Source: Ollibium composti (lineage in GTDB: Bacteria > Pseudomonadota > Alphaproteobacteria > Rhizobiales > Rhizobiaceae). From it: 64,000 bases of DNA. A program made the translations under genes and the position numbers. The DNA lies in assembly GCF_004801285.1 (NCBI RefSeq), contig NZ_SSNY01000004.1:248001-312000 (forward strand). The letters run 5' to 3'. The notes below the pieces were generated by a model. It ran no database searches. It saw nothing but the letters and a program-made list of their open reading frames with translations, and was not told the DNA's origin. Below, in pieces: positions 1 to 7,192 of the stretch (position 1 is the first letter of the stretch; every line of letters starts with the position of its first letter).

Positions 1-330
1 CATATGCACATCCTTGCCGTCGACGGTGACGAGCTGGAAATAGTCGTATTCGGCCAGTGAGGAAAAGATGGTGTCGGCGACATCCTTCAGTTCCGCATCG
101 TCTAGCTTCAGGTCGGAATTCTTGTCGAACTGCATCAGCACCGTACTCGAAAACAGTTCGTCGAACCGCCAAAGGTGGCGCAACGCTTTCACGCTTTGGT
201 GATCGGCGCTGAGCACGACGTCGAGACGCGCCTCGGCGAAGACGTGCGGGTGCGCACTTGCCGAACCAACTGCCGCAAGCAGCGCGGCCAGCGCGCCGAT
301 CATGCGCTGAAGGGACGTGGTTGCGATCAT
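1..330 (-). CDS. DUF1007 family periplasmic protein (partial, 3' end outside window)
   Basis: The minus-strand frame is open from an ATG at 330 to the window edge (110 codons seen). Residues 1-24 form a signal peptide (basic start, then an Ala/Leu-rich core ending GSASAHPHVF). The mature protein starts with HPHVFAEARLDVV, the typical opening of DUF1007 proteins annotated as periplasmic parts of uncharacterised metal transport systems. In known genomes such genes often sit beside a NicO/RcnA-type nickel-cobalt exporter. That partner would lie outside this window, so the link is inferred. The segment FDKNSDLKLDDAEL resembles an EF-hand-like acidic loop. The function is unproven. Confidence 0.8.
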   Translation of the reverse strand, partial: MIATTSLQRMIGALAALLAAVGSASAHPHVFAEARLDVVLSADHQSVKALRHLWRFDELFSSTVLMQFDKNSDLKLDDAELKDVADTIFSSLAEYDYFQLVTVDGKDVHM

Positions 331-406
331 TCCTGCTCCCGGGTGGACTGCGCCGAAAGTCGTGACAAAACGGGCGAAATTGGGACCGCGACGAGACGGC
401 GCGGCG

Positions 407-1306
407 TCATGCCGCCTCGCGCGCCTTGAACCACTGGGCGAGGAAGTCCACGAAGACGCGCACCTTGGCCGGCAGGTAGCGGCGATGCGGGTAGACGGCG
501 AAGATACCGCCGCCCTGCAGGATGCGGTCGTCCAGCACCGGCACCAGCCGGCCGCTCATGATCTCGGGCTGGGCGATAAAATCGGGCAGCACCGAAAAGC
601 CGAGCCCGGCGACGGCCGCGGCGCGCGCCGCCATCGGACTGTTGACCTCGATCGGCCCGGAAACGGCGACGCTGGTGGTATCGTTGTCATCGCCGCGGAA
701 CGGCCAGTTGGCCAGCCAGCGGCCATTGGTGTCGATGATGCAGGGCGCACGCGCCAGATCACGCGGATGCGCCGGCATGCCGTGCCTGGCGATCAGTTCC
801 GGCGCACCGCAGATGCGCACCGAGAACGGCGCCAGCCGCCGCGCGATCAGCGACGAGTTCTCCAGCCGCGAAATGCGCACGGCAAGATCGAAACCCTCCT
901 CGACCAGGTCGACGAAACGGTCGTCGAGATGGATTTCCAGCACGATGTCGGGATACTGCTTGGCGAAATCGACCAGCGACTGACCAACCGGCGCGTCGGC
1001 GAAGGTGCGCGGCGCCGACAGCTTGATCCGGCCGCGCACGTCGCCTGACGATTCGCGCACCGCGTCGGCCAGACTGTCCACCTCGCGCACGATCTCCGAG
1101 GCGCGGCGATAGTAGGTATGACCGGCTTCGGTCAGCGAGAACTGTCGCGTCGTGCGGTTGAGCAGCAGCGCGCCGAGTTCGTCCTCCAGTTCGCGCACAT
1201 ATTTCGACAACAGCGCCTTGGAACGGCCGATCTTGCGCGCGGCAGCGGAAAAGCCTTCCGCCTCGACCACGTCGATGAAGGCGCGCATGCGGGTGAGCGT
1301 GTCCAT
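407..1306 (-). CDS. LysR family transcriptional regulator
   Basis: This 299-aa protein has the usual LysR length. Residues 1-60 are the winged helix-turn-helix (MDTLTRMRAFIDVVEAEGFS, then AARKIGRSKALLSKYVRELE), and the rest is a substrate-binding-like effector domain containing GRIKLSAPRTFADA. An ATG 81 bases inside the longest frame was chosen because it gives the canonical LysR N-terminus; the upstream extension has no family similarity. It lies apart from the divergent ornithine decarboxylase leader by about 240 bases before that promoter, so a regulatory link to it is not obvious. The effector and targets cannot be read from sequence. It belongs to the broad subgroup that often controls quinone, aromatic or drug-response genes. 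Confidence 0.9.
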   Translation of the reverse strand: MDTLTRMRAFIDVVEAEGFSAAARKIGRSKALLSKYVRELEDELGALLLNRTTRQFSLTEAGHTYYRRASEIVREVDSLADAVRESSGDVRGRIKLSAPRTFADAPVGQSLVDFAKQYPDIVLEIHLDDRFVDLVEEGFDLAVRISRLENSSLIARRLAPFSVRICGAPELIARHGMPAHPRDLARAPCIIDTNGRWLANWPFRGDDNDTTSVAVSGPIEVNSPMAARAAAVAGLGFSVLPDFIAQPEIMSGRLVPVLDDRILQGGGIFAVYPHRRYLPAKVRVFVDFLAQWFKAREAA

Positions 1307-1547
1307 GCGAATCAGATCCTTGCTGCAACGAAGTGATGACGCGACCGCGCAGTAATCGACGAGCCGGCGGTCCCCGCAACCGCCCAAAACCCCTCGGATC
1401 GAGAAATCACCAGGGAAATCAAATGCGTGTCTCTATTCCGGCGAAACCGCAAGCTGGTTTTTCGCCGCGTTTCCGTTCGCCATTCGAATACAATCGCCGC
1501 AAGATTGTTCGCTATCGCGATTTTTTCAACCCGTCGGGAGATTTTAA

Positions 1548-1576
1548 TTGATTGTGAAGGGCGATCTCCCTATATC
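1548..1576 (+). promoter_or_regulatory. Predicted sigma-70 promoter for the ornithine decarboxylase leader
   Basis: TTGATT (1548-1553) is followed after exactly 17 bases by TATATC (1571-1576). Transcription would start near 1583, about 430 bases before the decarboxylase ATG. There is no competing long ORF on the plus strand here. The match is by eye only, and the start site has not been measured. Confidence 0.55.
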
Positions 1577-1582
1577 GCCGCT

Positions 1583-2013
1583 TGCCCAAAGTCGCACGTG
1601 CCTGTGGGCGTCCCCCGACCCTCGAAATGGCGAGGCAATCGGGACGGTACCCGGGAAGTAACGAACCCGGTCGGATGAGCGGCCAACCGCATATCCGAGG
1701 ACGCCTTGAAGCAACGACGGTGCGGGCCTTTCTGGTGTTCTGCCGGTCGTCCATAGACCGGGGTTACTGAAGAGGCACACCTTCATTGCCGGCAGTGCGG
1801 TTGGGATTTCCCATCCAAGCCAAGGCAGACAAAGCGGATCGTGGCCGGGCGGCCAAGGTCCATCGCCGCGGGACGGCGAAGCGCGGATCCGGCGTCTCCA
1901 CCGGCCGGTCCCGCGAGAAACCATCCCGCCTTTGTTTGACCCGCGTGTCGCGAGGGCTGCGTGCCCGCGCACGCAGCTTGATGACGCGCCGACAGGCGCG
2001 ACGGGAGTGACCG
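1583..2013 (+). promoter_or_regulatory. Long structured 5' leader of the ornithine decarboxylase gene (speF-type leader candidate)
   Basis: This ~430-base stretch between the predicted promoter and the decarboxylase start has no large gene but clear structure. A CCGGTC/GACCGG hairpin (1743-1748/1756-1761) is enclosed by GGTGT/ACACC (1734-1738/1777-1781). Nearer the gene lie two perfect hairpins, CTGCGTGC/GCACGCAG (1957-1964/1969-1976) and CGCGCC/GGCGCG (1985-1990/1995-2000), just before the ribosome site GGGAG. Established knowledge: alphaproteobacteria carry a conserved RNA motif named speF (Corbino et al. type motifs, Rfam) upstream of ornithine decarboxylase genes. Position and structure fit it, but I could not run a covariance search. 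The rest of the gap (1307-1547) shows nothing beyond AT-rich promoter-like sequence. Confidence 0.6.
1675..1770 (+). CDS. Candidate upstream leader peptide (31 codons) of ornithine decarboxylase
   Basis: A short frame starts at ATG 1675 and stops at TGA 1768-1770. It encodes 31 residues, begins MSGQPHIRGRLEATT and ends VFCRSSIDRGY. Its last codons run through the CCGGTC/GACCGG hairpin of the leader, so a ribosome translating or stalling there would change the RNA fold. No strong Shine-Dalgarno is seen before this ATG. A second overlapping option is TTG 1705 with GAGGA just upstream, giving a short Arg-rich peptide starting MKQRRCGPFW and ending at TAG. In Escherichia coli the speFL leader peptide senses ornithine through ribosome arrest; an analogous role here is inference. 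Confidence 0.4.
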   Translation: MSGQPHIRGRLEATTVRAFLVFCRSSIDRGY

Positions 2014-3147
2014 ATGGCAACCCAGCGCATCCTCGATTTCCTCGCCACCCGACGTCCCAGCGGCCCGTGCCTCGTGGTCGACCTCGACGTCGTGCGCGAC
2101 AATTTCCACGCTTTCCGCAAGGCCCTGCCGGAATCCAAGATCTACTACGCGGTGAAGGCCAATCCCGCGCCGGAGATCCTGCGCCTGCTGGCCTCGCTCG
2201 GCTCGTCCTTCGACACCGCTTCGGTCGCCGAGATCGAGATGGCGCTGGACGCCGGCGCGCCGGCCGAGCGCATCAGCTACGGCAACACCATCAAGAAGGA
2301 GCGTGACGTCGCCCGCGCCTACGAACTCGGCATCCGCCTGTTCGCGGTCGATTGCGTGGAAGAGGTCGAGAAGGTGGCCCGCGCCGCGCCCGGCAGCCGC
2401 GTGTTCTGCCGCGTGCTGACCGACGGCGAAGGCGCCGAATGGCCGCTGTCGCGCAAGTTCGGCTGCGTTCCGGCGATGGCGGTGGACGTGCTGCGCCATG
2501 CAGCCCTCCTCGGGCTGGACGCTTACGGCGTGTCCTTCCACGTCGGCTCACAGCAGACGGACCTCGATGCCTGGGACCGTGCGCTGACCGACGCCAGGCA
2601 GGTCTTCGCGACGCTCGCCGACGAAGGCATCGTGCTTCGTATGGTCAACATGGGCGGCGGCTTCCCGACGCGCTACCTGAAGGACGTACCGGCGGCGCAG
2701 GCCTATGGCGAGGCGATCTTCGGCGCGCTGTCGAAGCATTTCGGCAACCGCATCCCCGAGACGATCATCGAGCCGGGCCGCGGCATGGTCGGCAATGCCG
2801 GCGTCATCAAGTCGGAGGTCGTGCTGATCTCGAAGAAAGCCGACAACGACAATGTGCGTTGGGTCTATCTCGACATCGGCAAGTTCGGCGGCCTCGCCGA
2901 GACGATGGATGAGGCTATCCGCTATCCGATCGTCACCGGGCGCGACGCCGACGCCAAGGCGCCTTGCGTGCTTGCCGGCCCGACCTGCGATTCGGCCGAC
3001 GTGATGTATGAAAAGACGCCCTACCCGCTGCCTCTGTCGCTCACCATCGGCGACGAGGTGCTGATCGAGGGTACCGGCGCCTACACCACCACCTATTCGG
3101 CGGTGGCCTTCAACGGCTTCGAGCCTCTCCGATCCTACGTGATCTGA
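2014..3147 (+). CDS. odc2: Ornithine/lysine decarboxylase (PLP-dependent, alanine-racemase fold)
   Basis: This 377-aa enzyme is predicted to decarboxylate ornithine to putrescine (possibly lysine to cadaverine as well) in the cytoplasm, the entry step of polyamine synthesis. Visible family marks are the PLP lysine K48 in YYAVKANP, the HVGSQ segment at 176-180, the phosphate-binding EPGRG at 253-257, and the catalytic Cys-Asp pair in GPTCDSADV (C325, D326). The C-terminal FNGFE completes the active site from the partner subunit. The length fits the eukaryote-like group of bacterial ornithine decarboxylases common in rhizobia. ATG 2014 follows GGGAG. The gene lies behind a long structured leader, which suggests feedback control by ornithine or polyamines. 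A GNAT gene follows. Confidence 0.93.
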   Translation: MATQRILDFLATRRPSGPCLVVDLDVVRDNFHAFRKALPESKIYYAVKANPAPEILRLLASLGSSFDTASVAEIEMALDAGAPAERISYGNTIKKERDVARAYELGIRLFAVDCVEEVEKVARAAPGSRVFCRVLTDGEGAEWPLSRKFGCVPAMAVDVLRHAALLGLDAYGVSFHVGSQQTDLDAWDRALTDARQVFATLADEGIVLRMVNMGGGFPTRYLKDVPAAQAYGEAIFGALSKHFGNRIPETIIEPGRGMVGNAGVIKSEVVLISKKADNDNVRWVYLDIGKFGGLAETMDEAIRYPIVTGRDADAKAPCVLAGPTCDSADVMYEKTPYPLPLSLTIGDEVLIEGTGAYTTTYSAVAFNGFEPLRSYVI

Positions 3148-3168
3148 AGACTCTCGTCTTCAGATCAC
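3139..3168 (+). other. Perfect 13-bp hairpin over the decarboxylase stop codon
   Basis: GTGATCTGAAGAC (3139-3151) pairs perfectly with GTCTTCAGATCAC (3156-3168) around a TCTC loop. The TGA stop of the decarboxylase (3145-3147) lies inside the left arm. No U-run follows, so it is unlikely to be a classical intrinsic terminator. It may protect the mRNA 3' end or reduce readthrough into the acetyltransferase gene. Confidence 0.6.
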
Positions 3169-3293
3169 CCGGCCGGGCGACGTCTTTGGTCGCGCATGAT
3201 CCTACCTCGGCCTTTGGCCTCGGATACATGCGCCGGCTGCCGCCCTCCGGTTCGCTTGTGGAAGAAAACCTCCGCTCGTGAAGGATCACGGAC

Positions 3294-3998
3294 ATGGAAT
3301 TCGCAGAAATTCAAACGGCCGCCCAGCCGGCCTTCATCATCACCGCCGAAACCGCCGTCGATGTGCCGGCGCGCGAGGCGCTGCTCGATCGCGCCATGGG
3401 ACCGGGGCGGAAGAAGAAGTCGTCGGAAAAGCTGCGGCGCGGCCGCCGGCCGTCCGAAGGGCTGGCCTTCGTCGCACGCGATGCGGCGGGCGCGATCGTC
3501 GGCACGGTCAGGCTGTGGGATGTGGCGTTTGCTTTCTCCCCCCTTGAGGGGGCTCCGAAGGAGGCCGGCAGGCCAGAGGGGGTAGCAGCAGAAGGCACCG
3601 TCAATAAAGCGTCGAGCCTGGTCGAGGCATCCCCCTCCGACGCCTTCGGCGCCACCTCCCCCTCAAGGGGGAAGGGAAAAGCCCTTCTCCTCGGCCCGCT
3701 CGCCGTCGAACCGTCGTTGAAGAGCGCCGGCATCGGCTCGGCGCTGATGCGCCATGCCATAGCGGAGGCAGCGCGGCTCGGCCACAAGGCCATTCTGCTG
3801 GTGGGCGATGCGCCATATTACAGCCGTTTCGGTTTCTCCTCGCAGAAAACCGGTGCGCTCGCCATGCCCGGCCCCTATGAGCGCCATCGGCTGCTGGCGC
3901 TGGAACTGTCGCCCGGCGCACTGGACGGTGCACATGGCACCATCCGCGCTGCCGGGAGGAAAACGGCGAAGACGGCCCGCATCCGGCTGGCCGCTTGA
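3294..3998 (+). CDS. GNAT family N-acetyltransferase carrying an in-frame palindromic insertion
   Basis: This predicted 234-aa acetyltransferase uses acetyl-CoA to acetylate an unknown amine. Residues 55-77 (EGLAFVARDAAGAIVGTVRL) and 130-185 (LLLGPLAVEPSLKSAGIGSA, then GDAPYYSRFGF) are the two halves of the GNAT fold; the second carries the acetyl-CoA loop around K143-G149. Residues 81-129 do not belong to the fold: they are low-complexity, Pro/Ser/Ala-rich and encoded by an inverted-repeat element (3534-3680). Without it the protein would be about 185 aa, normal for this YhbS-like subfamily. ATG 3294 follows AAGGATCACGG. It may be co-transcribed with the decarboxylase, hinting at a polyamine substrate, but that is only context. 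Confidence 0.88.
   Translation: MEFAEIQTAAQPAFIITAETAVDVPAREALLDRAMGPGRKKKSSEKLRRGRRPSEGLAFVARDAAGAIVGTVRLWDVAFAFSPLEGAPKEAGRPEGVAAEGTVNKASSLVEASPSDAFGATSPSRGKGKALLLGPLAVEPSLKSAGIGSALMRHAIAEAARLGHKAILLVGDAPYYSRFGFSSQKTGALAMPGPYERHRLLALELSPGALDGAHGTIRAAGRKTAKTARIRLAA
3534..3680 (+). repeat. In-frame inverted-repeat element inside the acetyltransferase gene
   Basis: This 147-base (49-codon) insert is bounded by CCCCCTTGAGGGGG (3539-3552) and its exact inverse CCCCCTCAAGGGGG (3658-3671). The similarity extends a few bases outward on each side (CTTTCTCC against the inverse of GGGAAAAG). Smaller inner palindromes such as CTCCGAAGGAG and GCGCCTTCGGCGC are also present. It keeps the frame open and adds no stop. 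Short palindromes with CCCCCTTGAGGGGG ends are frequent between genes in Mesorhizobium-like genomes, so this resembles a mobile non-autonomous repeat landed in a coding region, like the Rickettsia palindromic elements. Boundaries are approximate. Confidence 0.75.
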
Positions 3999-4016
3999 GA
4001 TCGACGCATCCCAAAC

Positions 4017-4051
4017 AAAAAGGCGCAGCGGTCCGGCCGCTGCGCCTTTTT
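4017..4051. terminator. Bidirectional intrinsic terminator
   Basis: GGCGCAGCGG (4022-4031) pairs with CCGCTGCGCC (4037-4046) around TCCGG. It is flanked by AAAAA on the left and TTTTT on the right. It therefore works in both directions, between the convergent acetyltransferase gene and the SCP2 gene. Confidence 0.92.
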
Positions 4052-4071
4052 GAATCGAACAGGCGTGTGCT

Positions 4072-4356
4072 TCAGCCGATCAGCTGGCTGAGCGCCATGG
4101 CGACCGACATGTCACCCTCGATCTTCAGCTTGCCGGTCATGAACGCCATGGTCGGGTTGAGGTCCCCGGCGATCAGCGATTCCAGATCGTCCAGCGAAAG
4201 CTTGATGGTGCAGTCGGCCGGACCGTCGGTGGTGGTAACGGTCGCGCCGTCGATGACGATGACGCCGTCGGCACCGGTGTCGAACTTCACCGACCGGTCG
4301 AAGCCGGCGCTCGCGACCTGCGCCTTGAGCCTGTCTGCAATATCCTGAACGCCCAT
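4072..4356 (-). CDS. SCP2 sterol-binding domain protein
   Basis: This 94-aa single-domain protein matches the SCP2 lipid/acyl-CoA-carrier fold: a helical start (MGVQDIADRLKAQVA), a strand region (VKFDTGADGVIVIDG), and the hallmark end TIKLSLDDLESLIAGDLNP with TGKLKIEGDMSVAMALSQLI. It probably binds fatty acyl chains in the cytosol. The ATG at 4356, preceded by GGAG, was chosen; the longer upstream frame shows no similarity. About 120 bases upstream lies a perfect TTGACGTTAACGTCAA palindrome that resembles LiuR-type sites, tying it to branched-chain amino acid or acyl-CoA metabolism. Confidence 0.88.
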   Translation of the reverse strand: MGVQDIADRLKAQVASAGFDRSVKFDTGADGVIVIDGATVTTTDGPADCTIKLSLDDLESLIAGDLNPTMAFMTGKLKIEGDMSVAMALSQLIG

Positions 4357-4476
4357 GCTGGGACTCCTCGTCTCTTGCGCTGTCATGCGCGTTGCGGTTC
4401 GCCGGACTTTGCCGATCCGGCCGGACATGGCAATCCCTTTTGCCGCGTCGTTGGTCACTTCTCGTATAGATCAAAA

Positions 4477-4492
4477 TTGACGTTAACGTCAA
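4477..4492. promoter_or_regulatory. Perfect 16-bp palindrome, LiuR-like operator
   Basis: TTGACGTTAACGTCAA is a perfect palindrome upstream of the SCP2 gene and ~115 bases before the plus-strand methyltransferase gene. The spaced ACGTnnACGT core is typical of MerR-family LiuR sites, which control branched-chain amino acid and acyl-CoA degradation in proteobacteria. No liu genes are in the window, so the regulator assignment is inferred. Confidence 0.6.
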
Positions 4493-4606
4493 CGTAATTG
4501 AGGGGCGACGAAGCGGAAGAAAGCCCGGCTGCCGCCCGATCTTGCAAAGCGCGGCAGCCCAGGCGGCCGCTGCGCCGGGCGCCAAAACTTCTGCTATAAG
4601 GCGCCG

Positions 4607-5287
4607 ATGCCTCTCACCCCGCATCGCGTCGATCCGTCGGGCTTCATTGCCGCGAACCTGCCGCTGACGGCGGTGCCGTTCGTGCCGGAACTCCGCCTGC
4701 ATATGGCGACGCCGGCAAGCGGCCTGCGCCGCATGCTGGAAGCGACTGGTGCGCCGGGCTCGCCCTATTGGGCCTATCCGTGGGCCGGCGGTGCCGTGCT
4801 TGCCCGCTTCGTCCTCGACCGGCCGCAAACCGTCGCCGGCCGGCGCGTACTCGATCTCGGCACGGGCTCCGGCCTCGTCGCCATCGCCGCGGCCAAGGCC
4901 GGCGCCGCAAGCGTCATCGCCGCCGATACCGATCCGAACGCCCTCGCCGCCCTTTGCCTCAACGCCGCAGCGAACGGCGTCAAGGTGGAGACGTGGGCGC
5001 ACGACGTCATCGACGGTCCTGCGCCGGACGTGGACATGATCCTCGCCGGCGACCTCTTCTACGAAACAGGACTCGCCGCGCGCGTCACCGCGTTCCTCGA
5101 CCGTTGTCTGGACGCGGGCGTTGCGGCGGCGTTGGTCGGCGATCCCGGCCGCGCTCCCCTGCCCCGCCAAAGGCTGCGCCTGCTGGCCGAATACGCGGTG
5201 GCCGACTTCGGCGCTGCCGCGCAAGGCGGAGAGAAGCCCGCTTTCGTCTTTTCCTTCCAAGCCGACACACCGAGCCGGGAAGCATAA
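4607..5287 (+). CDS. Class I SAM-dependent methyltransferase, ETF-beta lysine methyltransferase-like
   Basis: This 226-aa protein shows a SAM-binding glycine loop, RRVLDLGTGSGLVAIAAAKA (about 79-98), followed by the acidic ADTDPNALAAL ribose-binding segment. The preceding PYWAYPWAGGAVLARFVLD is characteristic of the METTL20-like family, which methylates lysines on the beta subunit of electron transfer flavoprotein. Bacterial members of this family are known in Rhizobiales. The substrate here is inferred from that motif; older annotations call such genes nicotinamide N-methyltransferase-like. It overlaps no neighbour and runs convergent to the ABC ATPase gene. Confidence 0.85.
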   Translation: MPLTPHRVDPSGFIAANLPLTAVPFVPELRLHMATPASGLRRMLEATGAPGSPYWAYPWAGGAVLARFVLDRPQTVAGRRVLDLGTGSGLVAIAAAKAGAASVIAADTDPNALAALCLNAAANGVKVETWAHDVIDGPAPDVDMILAGDLFYETGLAARVTAFLDRCLDAGVAAALVGDPGRAPLPRQRLRLLAEYAVADFGAAAQGGEKPAFVFSFQADTPSREA

Positions 5288-5319
5288 CATGGCTTCCCAT
5301 CGATCTGGCGGCCAAGTCC

Positions 5320-6384
5320 TCAGTGCAGGACCAGCACGTCCCCGGACGAAAAGCTGATCTCGGTCTTGTCGCCGACGACGGGTGGCGGGGTCGAGGAATT
5401 GTTGAAGGTATCGAGCGAGATCTGCTTGCCACCGACACCGACGCGCACCCGGATGACGGAGCCGAGGAAATGCACGTCGGCGATCTCGCCGGCGAGTTTG
5501 CTGTCGTGGCCGGGGCGTGCGCCGAGTGCAATCGCCTCGGGCCTGAGCGCCAGCGACAGCGTGTCGCCGGTCCTGGATCCGTCGAGCTTGCCCTTCAGCG
5601 CCACGTCCTGACTGGCGACACGCACCGTGCCGGCGGAGGCGTCGGTAACGGTCCCCTCCAGTACGTTCAGCGTGCCGACGAAATTGGCGACAAACCGCGT
5701 CGCCGGCCGGTTGTAGATCTCGAACGGCGCGCCCACCTGCTCGGCCTTGCCGCCATACATGACGGCGATGCGGTCGGAGATCGACAGCGCCTCTTCCTGG
5801 TCGTGCGTGACGAAGATGGTGGTGATGCCGAGCTCCTTCTGGATGGAGCGAATTTCCTCGCGCAGCGACACGCGCACCTTGGCGTCGAGCGCCGACAGCG
5901 GCTCGTCGAGCAGCAGCAGTTTCGGCTTCGGCGCCAGGGCACGCGCCAGCGCGATGCGCTGCTGCTGGCCGCCGGAGAGCTGGTAGGGATAGCGGTCGGC
6001 CATCTGCGGGAGGCTGATGAGGGCCAGCATCTCGGCCACGCGCTTGTCGATATCGGCCCTTGAGGCACCGGCGACCCTGAGGCCGAAACCGATGTTCTGG
6101 GCAACCGTCAGGTTCGGGAACAGCGCATAGGCCTGGAACACCATGCCGATGTTGCGCTGATTGGGGCGCAGCCGGGTGATGTCCTTGCCGCCGACGAGGA
6201 TATGCCCGGCGCTCGGCTCCTCGAAGCCGGCCACCATCCTCAGCACCGTGGTCTTGCCGCAGCCGGACGGCCCGAGGAAAGAGACGAACTCGCCCGCTTC
6301 GACATCCAGATTGAAGTCGTGCACGACCTTGGTCGCCCCGAAGGATTTCTCGACATGCTGGATCGAAAGAAACGGATCGGCCAT
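5320..6384 (-). CDS. ABC transporter ATP-binding protein (polyamine/iron/phosphonate-type importer)
   Basis: This 354-aa ATPase energises the importer encoded just upstream. It has Walker A GPSGCGKTT (38-46), Q-loop FQAYALFP, signature LSGGQQQR (136-143), Walker B LLLLDEP (156-162) and the H-loop histidine in FVTHDQEEAL (194). A C-terminal TOBE-like region (from about 240) is typical of the PotA/FbpC/UgpC class. ATG 6384 was preferred to the TTG 15 bases upstream because it gives the normal N-terminus after a purine-rich GAGAGAG. It is the last gene of the order binding protein, permease, permease, ATPase, which makes the assignment firm; the substrate is unknown. Confidence 0.95.
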   Translation of the reverse strand: MADPFLSIQHVEKSFGATKVVHDFNLDVEAGEFVSFLGPSGCGKTTVLRMVAGFEEPSAGHILVGGKDITRLRPNQRNIGMVFQAYALFPNLTVAQNIGFGLRVAGASRADIDKRVAEMLALISLPQMADRYPYQLSGGQQQRIALARALAPKPKLLLLDEPLSALDAKVRVSLREEIRSIQKELGITTIFVTHDQEEALSISDRIAVMYGGKAEQVGAPFEIYNRPATRFVANFVGTLNVLEGTVTDASAGTVRVASQDVALKGKLDGSRTGDTLSLALRPEAIALGARPGHDSKLAGEIADVHFLGSVIRVRVGVGGKQISLDTFNNSSTPPPVVGDKTEISFSSGDVLVLH

Positions 6385-6400
6385 CGAACTCTCTCTCAAC

Positions 6401-7192
6401 TCAGTGCAACTGTTCAGGCGGCTTCGGCGCGAAGCGCGACACCACCTGGATCAGCGCCATGCAGCCCCAGGTGATGAGGAAGGCGATGACGGCGAGCGCC
6501 GCCGGCTCGTAAGCCCGGTTGGCACCGAGCAACTGCATGTATGGACCGAAGGCGGGGCGGCTCAAAAGTGCCGCCATGACAAATTCACCGATGACGATGG
6601 CGAAGGTCAGGAAGGCGCCGGACAGCACCGCCACCGCGACATTGGGCAGGATGACGCGGGCAAGGATGGTCACCCATCCCGCGCCCAGGCTCTGCGCGGC
6701 CTCCGTCAGCGTGGCGACGTCGATGGCCCTGAGGCCCGTATCGACGGCGCGGTACATATAGGGCAACGCCAGCACCACGTAACCGAACATCAGAAGCACG
6801 TTGGTTCCCATCGCCGAACCGGTCAGCGGCAGCCACGACGACGTGTTGTAGAGCCGGATGTAGCCGAAGACGATGACGATCGGCGGAATGACGAGCGGCA
6901 GCAGCGTCATGAATTCCATGAACGGCCGCCAGTGCGGCAGCTTCAGCCGGACCCAGTAGGCGGTCGGCACCACGAGCAACACGCCGACGGCGATGGTGGC
7001 CAATGCCATCAGCACCGAATACATGAACGTCTGCTGGAAGCGCGGGTCGCCGAGCACGACGGCATAGGCGTCGAGGCTGTAGGCGGCGCGCCGCATCTTC
7101 AGGGAAAACTCGAACGTGCCGATAAGCGGCAGGGCGAAATAGGCAATCGCCAGCGCGACGAACAGCCAAGACCAGATGCGGTTGGTCCTCAT
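6401..7192 (-). CDS. ABC transporter permease (second)
   Basis: This 263-aa inner-membrane protein has about six membrane segments (first WSWLFVALAIAYFALPLIG). The binding-protein-dependent permease EAA motif is near TEAAQSLGAGWVTILARVIL, where it contacts the ATPase. It belongs to the PotC/ThiP-like permease class. The ATG at 7192 overlaps the stop of the upstream permease in the sequence ATGA, so the two are translationally coupled. The longer frame upstream of this ATG is a shadow of the neighbouring gene. Confidence 0.94.
   Translation of the reverse strand: MRTNRIWSWLFVALAIAYFALPLIGTFEFSLKMRRAAYSLDAYAVVLGDPRFQQTFMYSVLMALATIAVGVLLVVPTAYWVRLKLPHWRPFMEFMTLLPLVIPPIVIVFGYIRLYNTSSWLPLTGSAMGTNVLLMFGYVVLALPYMYRAVDTGLRAIDVATLTEAAQSLGAGWVTILARVILPNVAVAVLSGAFLTFAIVIGEFVMAALLSRPAFGPYMQLLGANRAYEPAALAVIAFLITWGCMALIQVVSRFAPKPPEQLH

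Noticed and set aside
1957..2000. Two hairpins before the decarboxylase start considered as an intrinsic terminator
   Set aside because: No U-run follows either stem; they fit RBS-proximal regulatory structure better.
3534..3680. Acetyltransferase treated as a frameshifted pseudogene
   Set aside because: The insert is a multiple of three with no stop, and both halves of the fold and the acetyl-CoA loop are intact.
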